NCBI RefSeq assembly: GCF_017874215.1
Contig: NZ_JAGGLB010000002.1
Span: forward strand, 496,001-560,000
DNA from: Paenibacillus eucommiae
GTDB lineage: Bacteria > Bacillota > Bacilli > Paenibacillales > NBRC-103111
DNA length: 64,000 bases
Reading direction: 5' to 3'
Both the position numbers and the translations under genes were made by a program. Below, in pieces: positions 1-9,308 of this stretch. The notes beneath the pieces were generated by a model. That model was not told the origin of the DNA. It saw nothing but the letters and a program-made list of their open reading frames with translations, and made no database searches. The first letter of the stretch is position 1. Each line of letters opens with the position of its first letter.

Positions 1-162
1 ATTAAGTTCCCCCTTGTAAGAATGGTTTTACAGTATAAATGAATTTTAATATACATACTGAATGTATGTAAATGTACAATCCTACTTTTTTTCTTACTGC
101 TTTATGCTCCTCAGCCAGGAATCACTTCTGTATTTCCTCCGGGCTGCGGTAATTCTCCAAAA

Positions 163-1551
163 TCATTCATTCAAATAGGTCGATACCCTGTTTTGAATCA
201 GCTTCGCTACCAGTTCAGCCGATTTTTGCCCGCCAAAAAAAGCTGCGGATTCCTCCGTAATAATTTCTTCCACCTTGGAAGGCCTATACTCCACAGCATG
301 GATCGCATCGTAAAGATAAGATTCCAGGTCTTGAATATGTGCTTCTGTGACCTTAAACTCCTTGCCTTTCAACGCTCCTTCTTCATCAGCCTTTACAGAC
401 CCTACCTGCAAGAGCTGCTGTACCTGCTTTTTATAAGCCTGTTTATTTAGTGGAAAGCCTCCTGGTTCTGTCTCTTCCGAAATCAGATACTTGATGAAAT
501 CCCAGGCTTCTTTTTGGACCGCAGATTTGGCATGGATACCGATGGTTGTCTCCGTCCGGAAAAAACCTCCGGCTTGCTGCCCTTCCGCCTTTGGTTTACT
601 ATACAGCTTGGGTTTGTTGTACATCTCCATATATTGCGTACCGGCAAGTATATAACTTCGGATGGAAGTGATCGTATCCATTCTAAAAAAAGTATCTGAA
701 CGACTCTGGTGATTCACTACTTTTTCATCGATCATCGTTTTTACCTGCTTCATTAAACGGGTGAACGCTTCGGATTCGAAATTCGACTTCCGGTTTACCG
801 GATCCACAAATTGGCCGTAGGTCTCATTCACCATTTCATTCAATAAGACAATCGCATCACCGAAAAATGCATATTCATGACCGCCTTGCTGCGCCAGCTC
901 CTTCGCTGTCTGGATGAACTGATTCCAAGTCCAGCTGTTGTCATCGAAGGTTATGCCGGTTTTCTTAATAGCTTCTTCATCACCGATCAATCCATACAAA
1001 TAGAATCTGACAGGAATCCCGTAAACGCTGCCGTCCAGCTTCACATTGTCCAGAATGTTAGTGAAATACTGCTCTTTTTGAAACCCGGGGTCCTTTTCCA
1101 TCATCTCGCTCAAATTCATCAACATTTTCTTATTCACATACTGACCCATGGGCAGCTGGTCCATCTCCAGCAGATCCGGTCCTTTGCCTGTCAGCATTTG
1201 TGTATTCGTTGTTTTAACGAACTTTTCATGGTTGGCTTCCCAGTTGGCATCATCGCCAATGGCATGGGCATAGGTTAACTGAATCGCAATGTTCGGATGC
1301 TTCGCTTCATAATTCTTTACCGCTTCTTTTAAAAAGTCACTTTCATAAAATGTTGAAAAAACAATGGTTTTCCTGCCCTCATTTGAAGCGGCTGCCAGGG
1401 CTTCTTCCGTTTCTGCAGTTGTCTTTTGTGGGGTATCCTTCACGTTACCATTATCCGGCTGTTCCACATTTTCACGATCAGAATTACTGCTGCACGCCGC
1501 CATGGTGAAGAGAAGCAAGCAGCTTATCAGAAGCAATCCGTATTTGTTCAT
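163..1551 (-). CDS. Extracellular solute-binding lipoprotein (family 1, sugar-type), copy 2
   Basis: A 462-residue lipoprotein. The first ~20 residues are a signal peptide ending in a lipobox (TMAAC) with the acylated Cys near position 20, followed by a Ser/Asn/Glu-rich linker. The rest has the length and layout of a family 1 extracellular solute-binding protein of ABC importers, so it should be anchored outside the membrane and deliver a ligand to MalF/MalG-type permeases. It is a close paralogue of the gene immediately upstream; both carry the block KTIVFSTFYESDFLKEA and the segment LTGKGPDLLEMDQLP. A GAGGGAG ribosome site precedes the ATG, and only 20 bp separate it from its paralogue, so the two are co-transcribed. 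The matching permeases are encoded at 8417-10181. Ligand unknown; a sugar or oligosaccharide is the family default. Confidence 0.9.
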   Translation of the reverse strand: MNKYGLLLISCLLLFTMAACSSNSDRENVEQPDNGNVKDTPQKTTAETEEALAAASNEGRKTIVFSTFYESDFLKEAVKNYEAKHPNIAIQLTYAHAIGDDANWEANHEKFVKTTNTQMLTGKGPDLLEMDQLPMGQYVNKKMLMNLSEMMEKDPGFQKEQYFTNILDNVKLDGSVYGIPVRFYLYGLIGDEEAIKKTGITFDDNSWTWNQFIQTAKELAQQGGHEYAFFGDAIVLLNEMVNETYGQFVDPVNRKSNFESEAFTRLMKQVKTMIDEKVVNHQSRSDTFFRMDTITSIRSYILAGTQYMEMYNKPKLYSKPKAEGQQAGGFFRTETTIGIHAKSAVQKEAWDFIKYLISEETEPGGFPLNKQAYKKQVQQLLQVGSVKADEEGALKGKEFKVTEAHIQDLESYLYDAIHAVEYRPSKVEEIITEESAAFFGGQKSAELVAKLIQNRVSTYLNE

Positions 1552-1571
1552 CTCGATCTCCCTCTCAGAAT

Positions 1572-2990
1572 TTATTCATTCAAGACCGTAGTAACCCTAT
1601 TTTGAACCAGCTTAGCTACGGCTTCAGCCGATTTTTGTCCATTGAAAAAAGCTTTGGATTCTTCTAAAATGATATCCTCCACTTTGGAAGGTTTAAATTC
1701 AACAGGATGAATCGCATCGGAGATATAGGAATTCAGCCTTAGAATATCCTCTTCTCTCACCTTAAATATTTGACCATGCGCTTGTCCTTCTTCATCGGCT
1801 TTCACCGATCCTTCTTGTAAAATTTGCTGAGCCAGCTTCTGATAAACATTTTTGTTCAGTGGAAAGCCTCCCGGATTTACCTCATCAGAGATGAGGAACT
1901 TGACAAAATCCCAAGCCTCCTTTTTTACAGATGAGTTGGCATTAATCCCAATCGTTGTTTCCGTGCGGAAAAATCCCCCTGGCTTTTGACCCTCTGCTAT
2001 CGGCTTATTATAAAGCTTTCTTTGTTTGAATGTGTTCACATTTTGTGTCGTACCAGAAAGAATAAAGTTCCGGATAGAGCTAAACATATCCTCTATGAAG
2101 TATGTATCCGGAAAATCATAAGCCCCACTAATCACTTTTTCATCGAACATCGTTTTTATTTGTTTCATCAGGCTGGCAAATTCACCGGAGTCGAAATTTC
2201 CTTTGCGCTTTATCTGATCCACATAGGCTGCGTAATCGCCCTTTACCATTTGACTCAGCATGTACTCCGGTCTCCCCATAAATGCATACTCACGATCTCC
2301 TTTCTGTTTCAGCTCCTTCACCGTCTCGATGAACTGACTCCATGTCCAATTCTTATCGTCGAACGTTACTCCTGTTTTATTAATCGCTTCTTCATCGCCA
2401 ATGATTCCATACAGGTAGAATCTCACAGGCATGCCATAGACACCGCCATTAAGCTTCACATTATCCAAAATATTTGTGAAATACTGCTCTCTTTGGAACG
2501 ATGGATCGTTATCCATCATTTCGCTCATATTTGCAAGCACCTTTTTATTCACATACTGACCGATGGGCAGCTGGTCCATCTCCAGCAGATCGGGTCCTTT
2601 GCCAGTCAGCATTTGCGTATTCGTCGTTTTTACGAACTTTTCATGATTGGCTTCCCAATTGGCATCTTCGCCATTGGCATGGGCATGGATCAGCTGGATC
2701 TCAAAGTTTGGATGCTTCGCTTCATATTTCTTTTTGGCCTCTTTCAAAAAATCACTTTCATAAAATGTTGAAAACACTATGGTTTTCTTACCCTGACTGG
2801 GCGAGTTTGTTACATGTTCTGACTGATCTCCAGTTGCCTCGGGCGGCAAAGTTTCTCTAGTCCCGCTATTAGATTTTTCTACTTCTCCACGATTTGACTG
2901 GTTGGGTTTTCCACTATCCGTACTGCTATTGCAGCTCGCGATTAAGCATACAAGCAAACTAATTATCAAGAATAGCCCCATTTTTCTCAT
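1572..2990 (-). CDS. Extracellular solute-binding lipoprotein (family 1, sugar-type), copy 1
   Basis: Paralogue of the downstream gene, evidently by tandem duplication: long identical stretches in the N-terminal lobe, more divergence in the middle and C-terminal parts. The start at 2990 (MRKMG) is preferred to an upstream in-frame ATG at 3035 because GAGAGG lies 9 nt before it, exactly as for the lipoprotein gene upstream. The signal peptide ends in a lipobox (CLIASC), then a Ser/Gly/Asn-rich linker of about 50 residues precedes the binding domain. Two paralogous receptors for one permease pair suggest either two related ligands or one receptor recruited for sensing through the nearby histidine kinase; the latter is inference only. 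Confidence 0.9.
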   Translation of the reverse strand: MRKMGLFLIISLLVCLIASCNSSTDSGKPNQSNRGEVEKSNSGTRETLPPEATGDQSEHVTNSPSQGKKTIVFSTFYESDFLKEAKKKYEAKHPNFEIQLIHAHANGEDANWEANHEKFVKTTNTQMLTGKGPDLLEMDQLPIGQYVNKKVLANMSEMMDNDPSFQREQYFTNILDNVKLNGGVYGMPVRFYLYGIIGDEEAINKTGVTFDDKNWTWSQFIETVKELKQKGDREYAFMGRPEYMLSQMVKGDYAAYVDQIKRKGNFDSGEFASLMKQIKTMFDEKVISGAYDFPDTYFIEDMFSSIRNFILSGTTQNVNTFKQRKLYNKPIAEGQKPGGFFRTETTIGINANSSVKKEAWDFVKFLISDEVNPGGFPLNKNVYQKLAQQILQEGSVKADEEGQAHGQIFKVREEDILRLNSYISDAIHPVEFKPSKVEDIILEESKAFFNGQKSAEAVAKLVQNRVTTVLNE

Positions 2991-3041
2991 GCCTATCGTC
3001 CTCTCTATATGTTCAAGCGATCTCGAATTCATCATTACTTT

Positions 3042-3458
3042 TTATTTCAAAGCGGGCCTGGCTTCTTCAGTTGATCCCGCTCTTTGCGATGGTCTAGATT
3101 CTCCCGTTGATTTAACTCTTGGTGCTGGTCTAGCTTCTTCTGTTGATCTCACTTCCTGAGCTGGTCTAGCTTCTTCTGTTGATTCTGCGCTTTGCGCTGG
3201 CTTAGGCTTTTCTGTAATTCTAACTCCTTGCGATGGTGTAAGTTCTGTTGGTGATGTGATTTCTGGTGTTGATGTGTTCTCTGGTGTTTCGGTGTTTTCT
3301 GGCGACAACGTAATTGTTGGTGATGGTGATACGGTTGGTGATGATGTGATCATATCCTCTTTATTCCCACTGCTGCTATCGCCCCCATTGCTATTATCGC
3401 AAGCAGCCGTAAGTATAATTAAAGCGAAGCTCAAATACATAAATCCCATTTTCCTCAT
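3042..3458 (-). CDS. Small repeat-bearing lipoprotein, function unknown
   Basis: First gene of the lipoprotein operon, about 138 residues. The leader (MRKMG start, lipobox LTAAC) closely resembles that of the next gene, and even the ribosome-site context GAGAGG-9 nt-ATGAGGAAAATGGG is shared, so the 5' end was probably duplicated. After the Cys come a Ser/Thr/Pro-rich stretch and about five degenerate 13-residue repeats of the type STEEARPAQ. There is no globular domain, so it looks like a low-complexity surface or spacer lipoprotein. The 39-bp DNA repeats make it prone to length change. The start at 3458 is preferred over 3467, whose ATG abuts the ribosome site. No family recognised. Confidence 0.7.
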   Translation of the reverse strand: MRKMGFMYLSFALIILTAACDNSNGGDSSSGNKEDMITSSPTVSPSPTITLSPENTETPENTSTPEITSPTELTPSQGVRITEKPKPAQSAESTEEARPAQEVRSTEEARPAPRVKSTGESRPSQRAGSTEEARPALK

Positions 3459-3519
3459 GTCTCTCATCCTCTCTTAGCCGTTTCTATTTATTTGCATACC
3501 TATTTCCCTCTCACTATCA

Positions 3520-3573
3520 TTTATAAAGCAAGGATGTTAATAACACTTCTCTAATTTGTAAACAAAATGTATC
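3520..3573 (-). promoter_or_regulatory. Promoter of the lipoprotein operon with four phased 11-bp boxes
   Basis: Read on the minus strand, four consecutive 11-mers (3573 down to 3530) are GATACATTTTG, TTTACAAATTA, GAGAAGTGTTA and TTAACATCCTT. Positions 4-6 tend to ACA and positions 9-10 to TT. A TATAAA -10 hexamer (3525-3520) follows after 4 bp, and no good -35 is present, as expected for an activator-dependent promoter. The block is nearly identical to that at 10233-10276. OmpR/PhoB-family regulators bind direct repeats with 11-bp phasing, and one is encoded in this locus at 6497-7198. Confidence 0.75.
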
Positions 3574-3600
3574 TAAAAAGTTTCATTGCCAGCGCACAGA

Positions 3601-3639
3601 AAAAATCCCTGAAACGCAAATAGGCATTCAGGGATTTTT
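3601..3639 (-). terminator. Rho-independent terminator of the six-gene operon
   Basis: Perfect 13-bp stem, AAAAATCCCTGAA (3601-3613) with TTCAGGGATTTTT (3627-3639), and A/T runs on both sides, so it can act in either direction. It lies just upstream of the lipoprotein-operon promoter and separates the two transcription units. Confidence 0.85.
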
Positions 3640-3859
3640 GTCTGTTTGAACTTTGTGCTCGTGCGGTTGTAGCTGAGAGAGGGAAGGGCTTTGGGTAGAA
3701 AAGCGAAAGCGTCCGCATTTAAAGGTTTGTTCCAACCTCCAGATCATTTCAATTCAAGTGAACAAATCTTTAACAGCGGTTGGAGCCCACACCCATTTCC
3801 TTCCCCAAGCACCCAAGTCACGAACACGCTCCTCAAAGGACGCCACAAGGCCGTCTATC
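3640..3859. other. Intergenic debris with a short decayed reading frame
   Basis: No complete gene. On the minus strand a frame of about 35 codons (roughly 3855-3755) reads through an Asp/Glu- and Trp-containing segment to a stop just before 3754 and looks like a lost C-terminus. A second short frame (about 3750-3615) runs into the terminator. Neither has a start with a ribosome site. Confidence 0.35.
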
Positions 3860-5035
3860 TCATTTAAATTCAATAATAAAAGGCAACGGATTAGAATCAA
3901 TACTTTCCTGAGCGGCAGGAGCCGGAGCAGCTCTGCTAAAAAGCTTCCTGCCAGATAACAAAATCTTCTTATTATCCGGACTCCATTGTATTTGAAATGG
4001 AATCAGGCCTTTGTAGATCGACTTTTCATTAATTATCGTATTCCCTTGTAATTTGGCCACAAAAATTTCTTCCTGATTTTTGGAATAAGCGATATATTTA
4101 CGATCCATGGAAAGCTGAAAAATACCAATACGCTGCTCCAATAAAGTTGTTACTGTAGCATTTCGCCGGTCAAACAATTGTAAAGAGCCTGCTGAATTGA
4201 CGAACAGAATTTGATCATTAAAGATATAATCAAATGTACCATCATCTATGTTTAGAGGATGCTCAGATTCGCTGATGAATTCACTTCCCACTAACTTTCC
4301 ACAAACGAGAGTATCCTGTCCTTCCACTGTTTTAATCCAAAGCGCGCTTTCCCCATCATCCGAAATTTTAACGCCAAAACCCGCTTCTCTTATTCGCCAG
4401 TCTGGAATCAAATATTTTTTTGTAGTCTTATGCACCCTATCATACATATAAAGGCTTCCTTCTGTTCCTCTCTTGCCCCCTATCCCAAAAGAAACAAATT
4501 GGCTATTGCTCGACCATTGGATAGGATCGTTAAATGAAAGTCCTTCCTCATTCCCTTCGATGACAACTTCTTTATTAGTGGCAAGATCGAACAGCATTAA
4601 TTTTTTTCCTGCATCCTCATTTTTAAAAAAGGCAGTATACTTGCCATCTGGAGACAGCTGGACGCCCTCCACGTTTCCAGTTAATTTCGCTGCTATTTGG
4701 CGGGAATTGAATGTATAATCTACTCGTTCAAAGCTGCGCTCCAGCTCTTCACCATAAACACCAAGTAATTGGTTCTTATCGATCCACCCAAGGATATCTC
4801 GATTCATAACTCCTGTGTCAGATAGGGTATATATTTTACTCACAGTAAAATCTTCATTAACCTTCTCAGGCTCACTGCTCGCTTCCGTGTCAGGGATAAT
4901 CACCGTTTTGGATTTCAGCTCTTTGGTGCAGCCAGACATTAAGAGACTAAGAACTATGATGGCCAACATCAACCGGGATGTCAACAGGGATGTCATCCCG
5001 AATGTCCTACCGGTACAACGGGTCCAACGAATCAT
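3860..5035 (-). CDS. Putative beta-propeller (TolB/WD40-like) lipoprotein
   Basis: Last gene of the six-gene operon. The start at 5035 is chosen because AGAGGGGG lies just upstream; it overlaps the kinase gene by 29 bp, indicating translational coupling. A basic N-terminus, a hydrophobic segment and a lipobox (LLMSGC) mark a lipoprotein of about 391 residues. The rest shows repeated blade-like motifs such as LSPDGKYTAFF, WSSNSQFVSFG, MDRKYIAYSKN and WSPDNKKILLSG, typical of TolB-type six-bladed propellers. Such proteins usually bind a peptide or partner protein. Fusion to a kinase operon suggests an extracytoplasmic accessory or ligand-sensing subunit; this is inferred from position only. Confidence 0.75.
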   Translation of the reverse strand: MIRWTRCTGRTFGMTSLLTSRLMLAIIVLSLLMSGCTKELKSKTVIIPDTEASSEPEKVNEDFTVSKIYTLSDTGVMNRDILGWIDKNQLLGVYGEELERSFERVDYTFNSRQIAAKLTGNVEGVQLSPDGKYTAFFKNEDAGKKLMLFDLATNKEVVIEGNEEGLSFNDPIQWSSNSQFVSFGIGGKRGTEGSLYMYDRVHKTTKKYLIPDWRIREAGFGVKISDDGESALWIKTVEGQDTLVCGKLVGSEFISESEHPLNIDDGTFDYIFNDQILFVNSAGSLQLFDRRNATVTTLLEQRIGIFQLSMDRKYIAYSKNQEEIFVAKLQGNTIINEKSIYKGLIPFQIQWSPDNKKILLSGRKLFSRAAPAPAAQESIDSNPLPFIIEFK

Positions 5036-6494
5036 AACTGTCCCCCTCTGATCTGAAATATGGCAGTTGAATGCACACATCCGACTGTTGATTCGCACTC
5101 ACAATCTGAATCGTTCCCCGATGATCGTCGACGATTGCCTTGCATATACTAAGCCCCAAGCCACGGCTCCCCTCTTCTTGAGGCCTCCTGTCATCAGCCT
5201 GGTAGAACGGCTCAAATATTCGCTCCATATCTTTCCGGGAGATTTCCTCCCCTTCATTACTGATCGTAAATTGCACGGCATCTGAAACATGCTCCGCCTT
5301 TACTGTAATCGTAGAATGCGCCACCCCATATTTGATTGCATTATCAATGATATTGATAAATAGCTGTCTCAGCTTAGGCGCACTGCCAAGGACTGATAGC
5401 TCCTCCTGCGCCTTACATTGAATAGTCTTTGTGTATCTAGCGGCTTTAATGGTCATTCCCTCGCATACATCCAATACAATTTGACCTACATCTATGGCTT
5501 CAAATGTTTCCTGCCCCGACGTTTCCATGGAAACCTCTAATAACTTCAACACCATTTCATGAAGTCGTCTACTCTCATCGATTATATGGTTCATGCCCTT
5601 GTCGAAAAAAAACGCATCGCTCCATCCATTTTCCTTAATCGTTTCCGCATAGCCCAAAATAGTAGTCAGCGGCGTTTTTAATTCGTGGGTAACATTGTCA
5701 AAAAATTGCTTACGGTGCTGATTCAGTTCTTCAAGACGATCCCTGTCCTTTTCGATCCGGTGGATTTGGACTTTGATTTTCTCAATCATTTTGCTGAAAT
5801 TATGAGCCAGCTTTCCGATTTCATCTTTTCTTTTCAAGCTAAATCCGACGTTGAGATTTCCATTTGCAACCTCCGTCGAAGCTTTCGAAAGGTTTACGAT
5901 AGGAATCGTTATGTTTCTCGATAAAATATAAGAAAATAAAAACGCCGCGGCAAAGATCGCGATCGTAACATAATAAATGAAATTTAAAATCTGCTTGCTT
6001 TGCTCGTGCAGCAAAGAGAAATCCTTGGCAAATCGTAATATCCCTACTGCTTCGCCTTCAATAACGACTGGATACGAATAATAAACTTCCGCCAGGCTGT
6101 TCACATAAGAAATCATATAAGCTGTCTTTCCATTCAAGGCATGCTCCAGGTCCTCACGGATGACTTCGCTAAACTTGGAGGCATTAGTCTGGTACAACAA
6201 ATCTCCCTTTATGGTATAAGCACTAATTTCGCTCGAAGTGACAAGACGCAATTCATCTGCCATGTCTTTAGCCGTTTGCTGGAAGTAAATTTCATCATTA
6301 TTAAAATGATTGATCATAAAAGTTTGCTTCACATATACATTGCTGTTTTTCTTCATACCGATCAAGTCCTGCGTAATGATTTTCTCATTGCTGGTATCAA
6401 TAATACGCACAACGAAATGGTTTAACAATAACAGTGATATGGAAAAAATAATAAATAGCCCCAATAAAAATTTGACCTTTATAGTTAGGAACAT
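5007..6494 (-). CDS. Membrane sensor histidine kinase (PhoR/ResE-like architecture)
   Basis: 495 residues. A first membrane helix at ~7-29 and a second at ~168-190 enclose an extracytoplasmic domain of about 140 residues. Then come a HAMP linker (~190-243), the dimerisation/phosphoacceptor domain with H-box FFDNVTHELKTPL (His near 270), and an HATPase domain with an N-box (INIIDNAIKYG), an F-box-like FEPFYQAD and a G-box GLGLSICKAIV. It autophosphorylates and passes phosphate to a response regulator, clearly the OmpR-type protein 2 bp upstream. The signal may come from the locus's own lipoproteins or adaptor. Start supported by AGGTGG 7 nt upstream. Confidence 0.95.
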   Translation of the reverse strand: MFLTIKVKFLLGLFIIFSISLLLLNHFVVRIIDTSNEKIITQDLIGMKKNSNVYVKQTFMINHFNNDEIYFQQTAKDMADELRLVTSSEISAYTIKGDLLYQTNASKFSEVIREDLEHALNGKTAYMISYVNSLAEVYYSYPVVIEGEAVGILRFAKDFSLLHEQSKQILNFIYYVTIAIFAAAFLFSYILSRNITIPIVNLSKASTEVANGNLNVGFSLKRKDEIGKLAHNFSKMIEKIKVQIHRIEKDRDRLEELNQHRKQFFDNVTHELKTPLTTILGYAETIKENGWSDAFFFDKGMNHIIDESRRLHEMVLKLLEVSMETSGQETFEAIDVGQIVLDVCEGMTIKAARYTKTIQCKAQEELSVLGSAPKLRQLFINIIDNAIKYGVAHSTITVKAEHVSDAVQFTISNEGEEISRKDMERIFEPFYQADDRRPQEEGSRGLGLSICKAIVDDHRGTIQIVSANQQSDVCIQLPYFRSEGDSYDSLDPLYR

Positions 6495-6496
6495 TC

Positions 6497-7198
6497 CTAG
6501 TCCACCTGTTTTTCGAATTTATAGCCTACCCCAAAAACGGTAATAATTACATCATTAGCTTCCAACTTTTTGCGTAATCGTTGGATATGAATATCTACCG
6601 TTCGAGTATCGCCAAAATAGTCGTATCCCCAAACAAAATCCAGTAATTCGCTTCTGGAAAAAATTTTTCCTCTATAGCTGTACAAGGTGATCAAAAGATC
6701 GTATTCTTTCGGAGTAAGCTCTATAATTTGATTATTTTTCTTAACGATTCTTTCACTTGTGGTAATTTCGATATTTTTAAAGCGAAGTGTAAGATCAGCA
6801 GGTTTAGCTGCTGAATGATTGGCATGCACTCTGCGAAGAACAGTACGGATTCTGGCAATAACCTCCCGCAAATCAAAGGGTTTGGTAATATAATCATCCG
6901 CGCCGAATTCCAAACCGACAATTTTGTCCGTAATATCCGATTTGGCGGTGATCATAATAATCGGGATATTGTGGATGGCCGTTACTTGCTTGCACACCTC
7001 AATCCCGCTTAAATCCGGGAGCATCCAATCCAGCAAAAGCAAATCCGGCTTGAAGGTATGGACTGCATTCACACCATTAGTTCCATTAAGGGCAATCATC
7101 GTCTGAAATCCCTCTTTATTCAATCTATAGGCAAGCAGATCTGCGATCGCTTTCTCGTCTTCGATGATTAGAATCTTGGTCTTCTCCAAATGATTCAC
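6497..7198 (-). CDS. OmpR/PhoB-family response regulator
   Basis: 233 residues: an N-terminal receiver domain with an acidic pocket (IEDE), phosphoacceptor Asp in LLLLDWMLPDL (near 55), conserved Thr in MITAKS and Lys in YITKPF (near 104), then a winged-helix DNA-binding domain (ELTPKEYDLL... TRTVDIHIQRLRKKL). GTG start. It is the cognate partner of the downstream kinase. The most economical targets are the two promoters at 3520-3573 and 10223-10276, whose 11-bp phased repeats suit this family and which drive its own operon and the lipoprotein operon, giving positive feedback. Target assignment is inference. Confidence 0.95.
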   Translation of the reverse strand: MNHLEKTKILIIEDEKAIADLLAYRLNKEGFQTMIALNGTNGVNAVHTFKPDLLLLDWMLPDLSGIEVCKQVTAIHNIPIIMITAKSDITDKIVGLEFGADDYITKPFDLREVIARIRTVLRRVHANHSAAKPADLTLRFKNIEITTSERIVKKNNQIIELTPKEYDLLITLYSYRGKIFSRSELLDFVWGYDYFGDTRTVDIHIQRLRKKLEANDVIITVFGVGYKFEKQVD

Positions 7199-7238
7199 CC
7201 CGCTTTATCACATGTTAACATATCCGATAAACAAGTTG

Positions 7239-8387
7239 CTATAGCCGTACCCTCTCGCCTTCCTGCAAGGGCTCACTGCTCTCTATAATGACTTCCTGCA
7301 TATTAAAAATCCCCTCCTGCACGGCTGATTGATTTTCATTAGCATCTACGACCTTAATATAGGACTTCCCCACATAAAAGCCATTGCCAAGCGTTCCCTT
7401 TCGCTCCTCAACCACATACACGTATTTGCCAGTTTGATCCTCATGTATAGCTGCGTTGGAAATAAGCAGGGTATTCTTTTCAGTGGGAACTGTTATTCGC
7501 AGATGGATGCTTCCGATTTCTCCACCTTTCAAGCTTTCATCCTGCAATTGAATATGGATGCTTTTGGCAGGCAAGCTGCTTTCCTTATTATTCATTGACA
7601 AGGATTCATCTGATTGAGTAGGTTCGATTTCAGTTATCTCGCCTTCTACTATCTTTGTTTGCTTCTCATCCTTTTCTTTCTTTTCCTTCACCTCTACTTC
7701 AATCGTATCTCCGATATTTAACAGGGAAGCGTTATTGGCATCCAGTGTCACCGATAGGCCAAAGCCTCTACTCGTATTAGAGAGAAATAATGTAGGGGAA
7801 GGAACACCTTCTGTTGCATTGACTTTTGTGACGATCCCAGCATAAGGAGCAAGCATTTGCCGATTATTGGCCAGTTCCACTTGCAGGGCTTGTATGCTGC
7901 GTTCTTGAGCTTCGATCCCCAGCTTGTACTTGTCCACCTCGCGCTTTGCAGCCTTGATAAGCGAAGCATCTCCATTCCTGCTCGCTTCCACGTAGCTATC
8001 AAAAAATCCTTCGAGTTGCAATTTTTGCTGTTTAAGGGCTGTTTGCTCATTTAAAATTTGCAGCTCTGGTGCTTTGCTGTCAAAGGTGATCAGAGCTTGT
8101 CCCTTGACCACGCTATCGCCATTTTTCACGTTCAGAGTCGCGACTTTCCAAGCAGTATCGCTTCTTAGCTCTACTGCTTCCAGGGGACTGAGAATTCCGC
8201 TCCCTTCAATAGTATGGCTAAGACTGCCTTGAACAGCTTGTTGAGTCAGCACTTTTGGCAAAGTGAGGGATAACAAGGTATTACTAAAAAATGTGCATAT
8301 AAACAAAACTCCAAAGAAAAGTCCGGCAATGATTTTGATTGTCTGCTTTTTTCCAGCCTCAGCTCGTTTGTTGATACCCGATTCCAC
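7239..8387 (-). CDS. HlyD/MacA-like membrane fusion (adaptor) protein
   Basis: 382 residues, GTG start with GGGAGG 7 nt upstream. One N-terminal membrane helix (~18-38), then a lipoyl-like half motif (VATLNVKNGDSVVKGQALITFD), a coiled-coil hairpin (~110-180), the second half (LAPYAGIVTKVNATEGV) and beta-barrel parts. This resembles YknX/MacA-type adaptors of ABC exporters and RND pumps. Its place between import-type permease genes and a two-component system is odd, because no exporter ATPase or MacB-like permease is encoded nearby. It may serve an unlinked exporter or have a structural or sensory role with the locus lipoproteins. Confidence 0.88.
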   Translation of the reverse strand: MESGINKRAEAGKKQTIKIIAGLFFGVLFICTFFSNTLLSLTLPKVLTQQAVQGSLSHTIEGSGILSPLEAVELRSDTAWKVATLNVKNGDSVVKGQALITFDSKAPELQILNEQTALKQQKLQLEGFFDSYVEASRNGDASLIKAAKREVDKYKLGIEAQERSIQALQVELANNRQMLAPYAGIVTKVNATEGVPSPTLFLSNTSRGFGLSVTLDANNASLLNIGDTIEVEVKEKKEKDEKQTKIVEGEITEIEPTQSDESLSMNNKESSLPAKSIHIQLQDESLKGGEIGSIHLRITVPTEKNTLLISNAAIHEDQTGKYVYVVEERKGTLGNGFYVGKSYIKVVDANENQSAVQEGIFNMQEVIIESSEPLQEGERVRL

Positions 8388-8416
8388 TGCTAAACCTCCC
8401 TAATCTCTTTATTCCT

Positions 8417-9283
8417 CTATCCCTTGATGCCTGTCGACTGGATTCCTTTGATAAAATACGATTCTGCGTAGAGAAATAACAGGACAATCGGGCTCATATA
8501 CAGTAAAGATGATGCGAATCCAAGCCCGCGTTCATCCTTAAGAATAAAAGCGAGATAGAGCGATAACGGATACTTGAGTGGATCCTCGAGAAAAATGAGG
8601 GGCTGCTCCACCATATTCCAATAATCAACAAACAATAAAACAATCAATGCAGCCACCCCAGGCTTCACAAGAGGGAGGACTATACGGATGAAAATTGTGA
8701 AATGTCCTGCCCCATCTATTCTCGCAGCTTCTATTAACGGACCGGGTACATGTAAAAAAAATTGCCGCAGCAGAAATACACCATAAGTAGCAAAGATTCC
8801 AGGTAAAATAATCGCGGACACATGATTCAAAATGCCCAGTTTATCAGCAATCATATAATTCGGCACAAGCGTAACTTGAAACGGCATCAGCATGGCAATG
8901 ACATAGACCAGAAAATGGGTATCCCTCCCTGGGAAACGAAGCATGGAAAATGCATATGCAGCAAGTGCCGCTACTACAAGCTGGCCCGCAATGATGGGAG
9001 TCACCAGCAGTACAGAATTCCAGAACAGGAATAAAAACTTGGGAGATTGGATCAAAATCTTGTCAAATTGGGCAAATGACACCCAGTCGGGTATGAGCTT
9101 CAAATTAACAAATCCGGCTTGCTGCCCCAGCTCCGTAATTTTGCCGATTAAATGGTAGTTTAAATCAATCTCTCGTTCTGTCATGAACGAATTAGTAAAA
9201 GTAATTACAATAGGAAACAGCATGACCAAAGCAAGCAAGAACAATACCAAGGTTAATGCCGATTTACGAAATAAAGCTGCCAC
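8417..9283 (-). CDS. Carbohydrate-type ABC transporter permease, MalG-like
   Basis: 288 residues with six predicted membrane helices and the EAA-type cytoplasmic loop (LIEAARIDGAGHFTIFIRIVLPLVKPG) that docks on the ATPase. GTG start with GAGGT upstream. Second of a permease pair, 25 bp after the MalF-like gene. Short periplasmic loops match CUT1 sugar importers. No ATPase gene is present; in Bacillus-type bacteria such permeases commonly share an unlinked MsmX-type ATPase. Probable receptors are the two solute-binding lipoproteins at 163-2990. Confidence 0.92.
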   Translation of the reverse strand: MAALFRKSALTLVLFLLALVMLFPIVITFTNSFMTEREIDLNYHLIGKITELGQQAGFVNLKLIPDWVSFAQFDKILIQSPKFLFLFWNSVLLVTPIIAGQLVVAALAAYAFSMLRFPGRDTHFLVYVIAMLMPFQVTLVPNYMIADKLGILNHVSAIILPGIFATYGVFLLRQFFLHVPGPLIEAARIDGAGHFTIFIRIVLPLVKPGVAALIVLLFVDYWNMVEQPLIFLEDPLKYPLSLYLAFILKDERGLGFASSLLYMSPIVLLFLYAESYFIKGIQSTGIKG

Positions 9284-9308
9284 TATGCATCAACCTCTTC
9301 CCTGATGT

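Noticed and set aside
52..70. Palindrome TACATAC...GTATGTA near the left edge
   Set aside because: Only 7-bp arms and T-tract on the wrong side for the minus-strand operon; not enough to call a terminator or operator.
1986..2771. Long plus-strand open frame (261 codons)
   Set aside because: Antisense shadow of the solute-binding protein gene at 1572-2990; no ribosome site, composition follows the opposite codon pattern.
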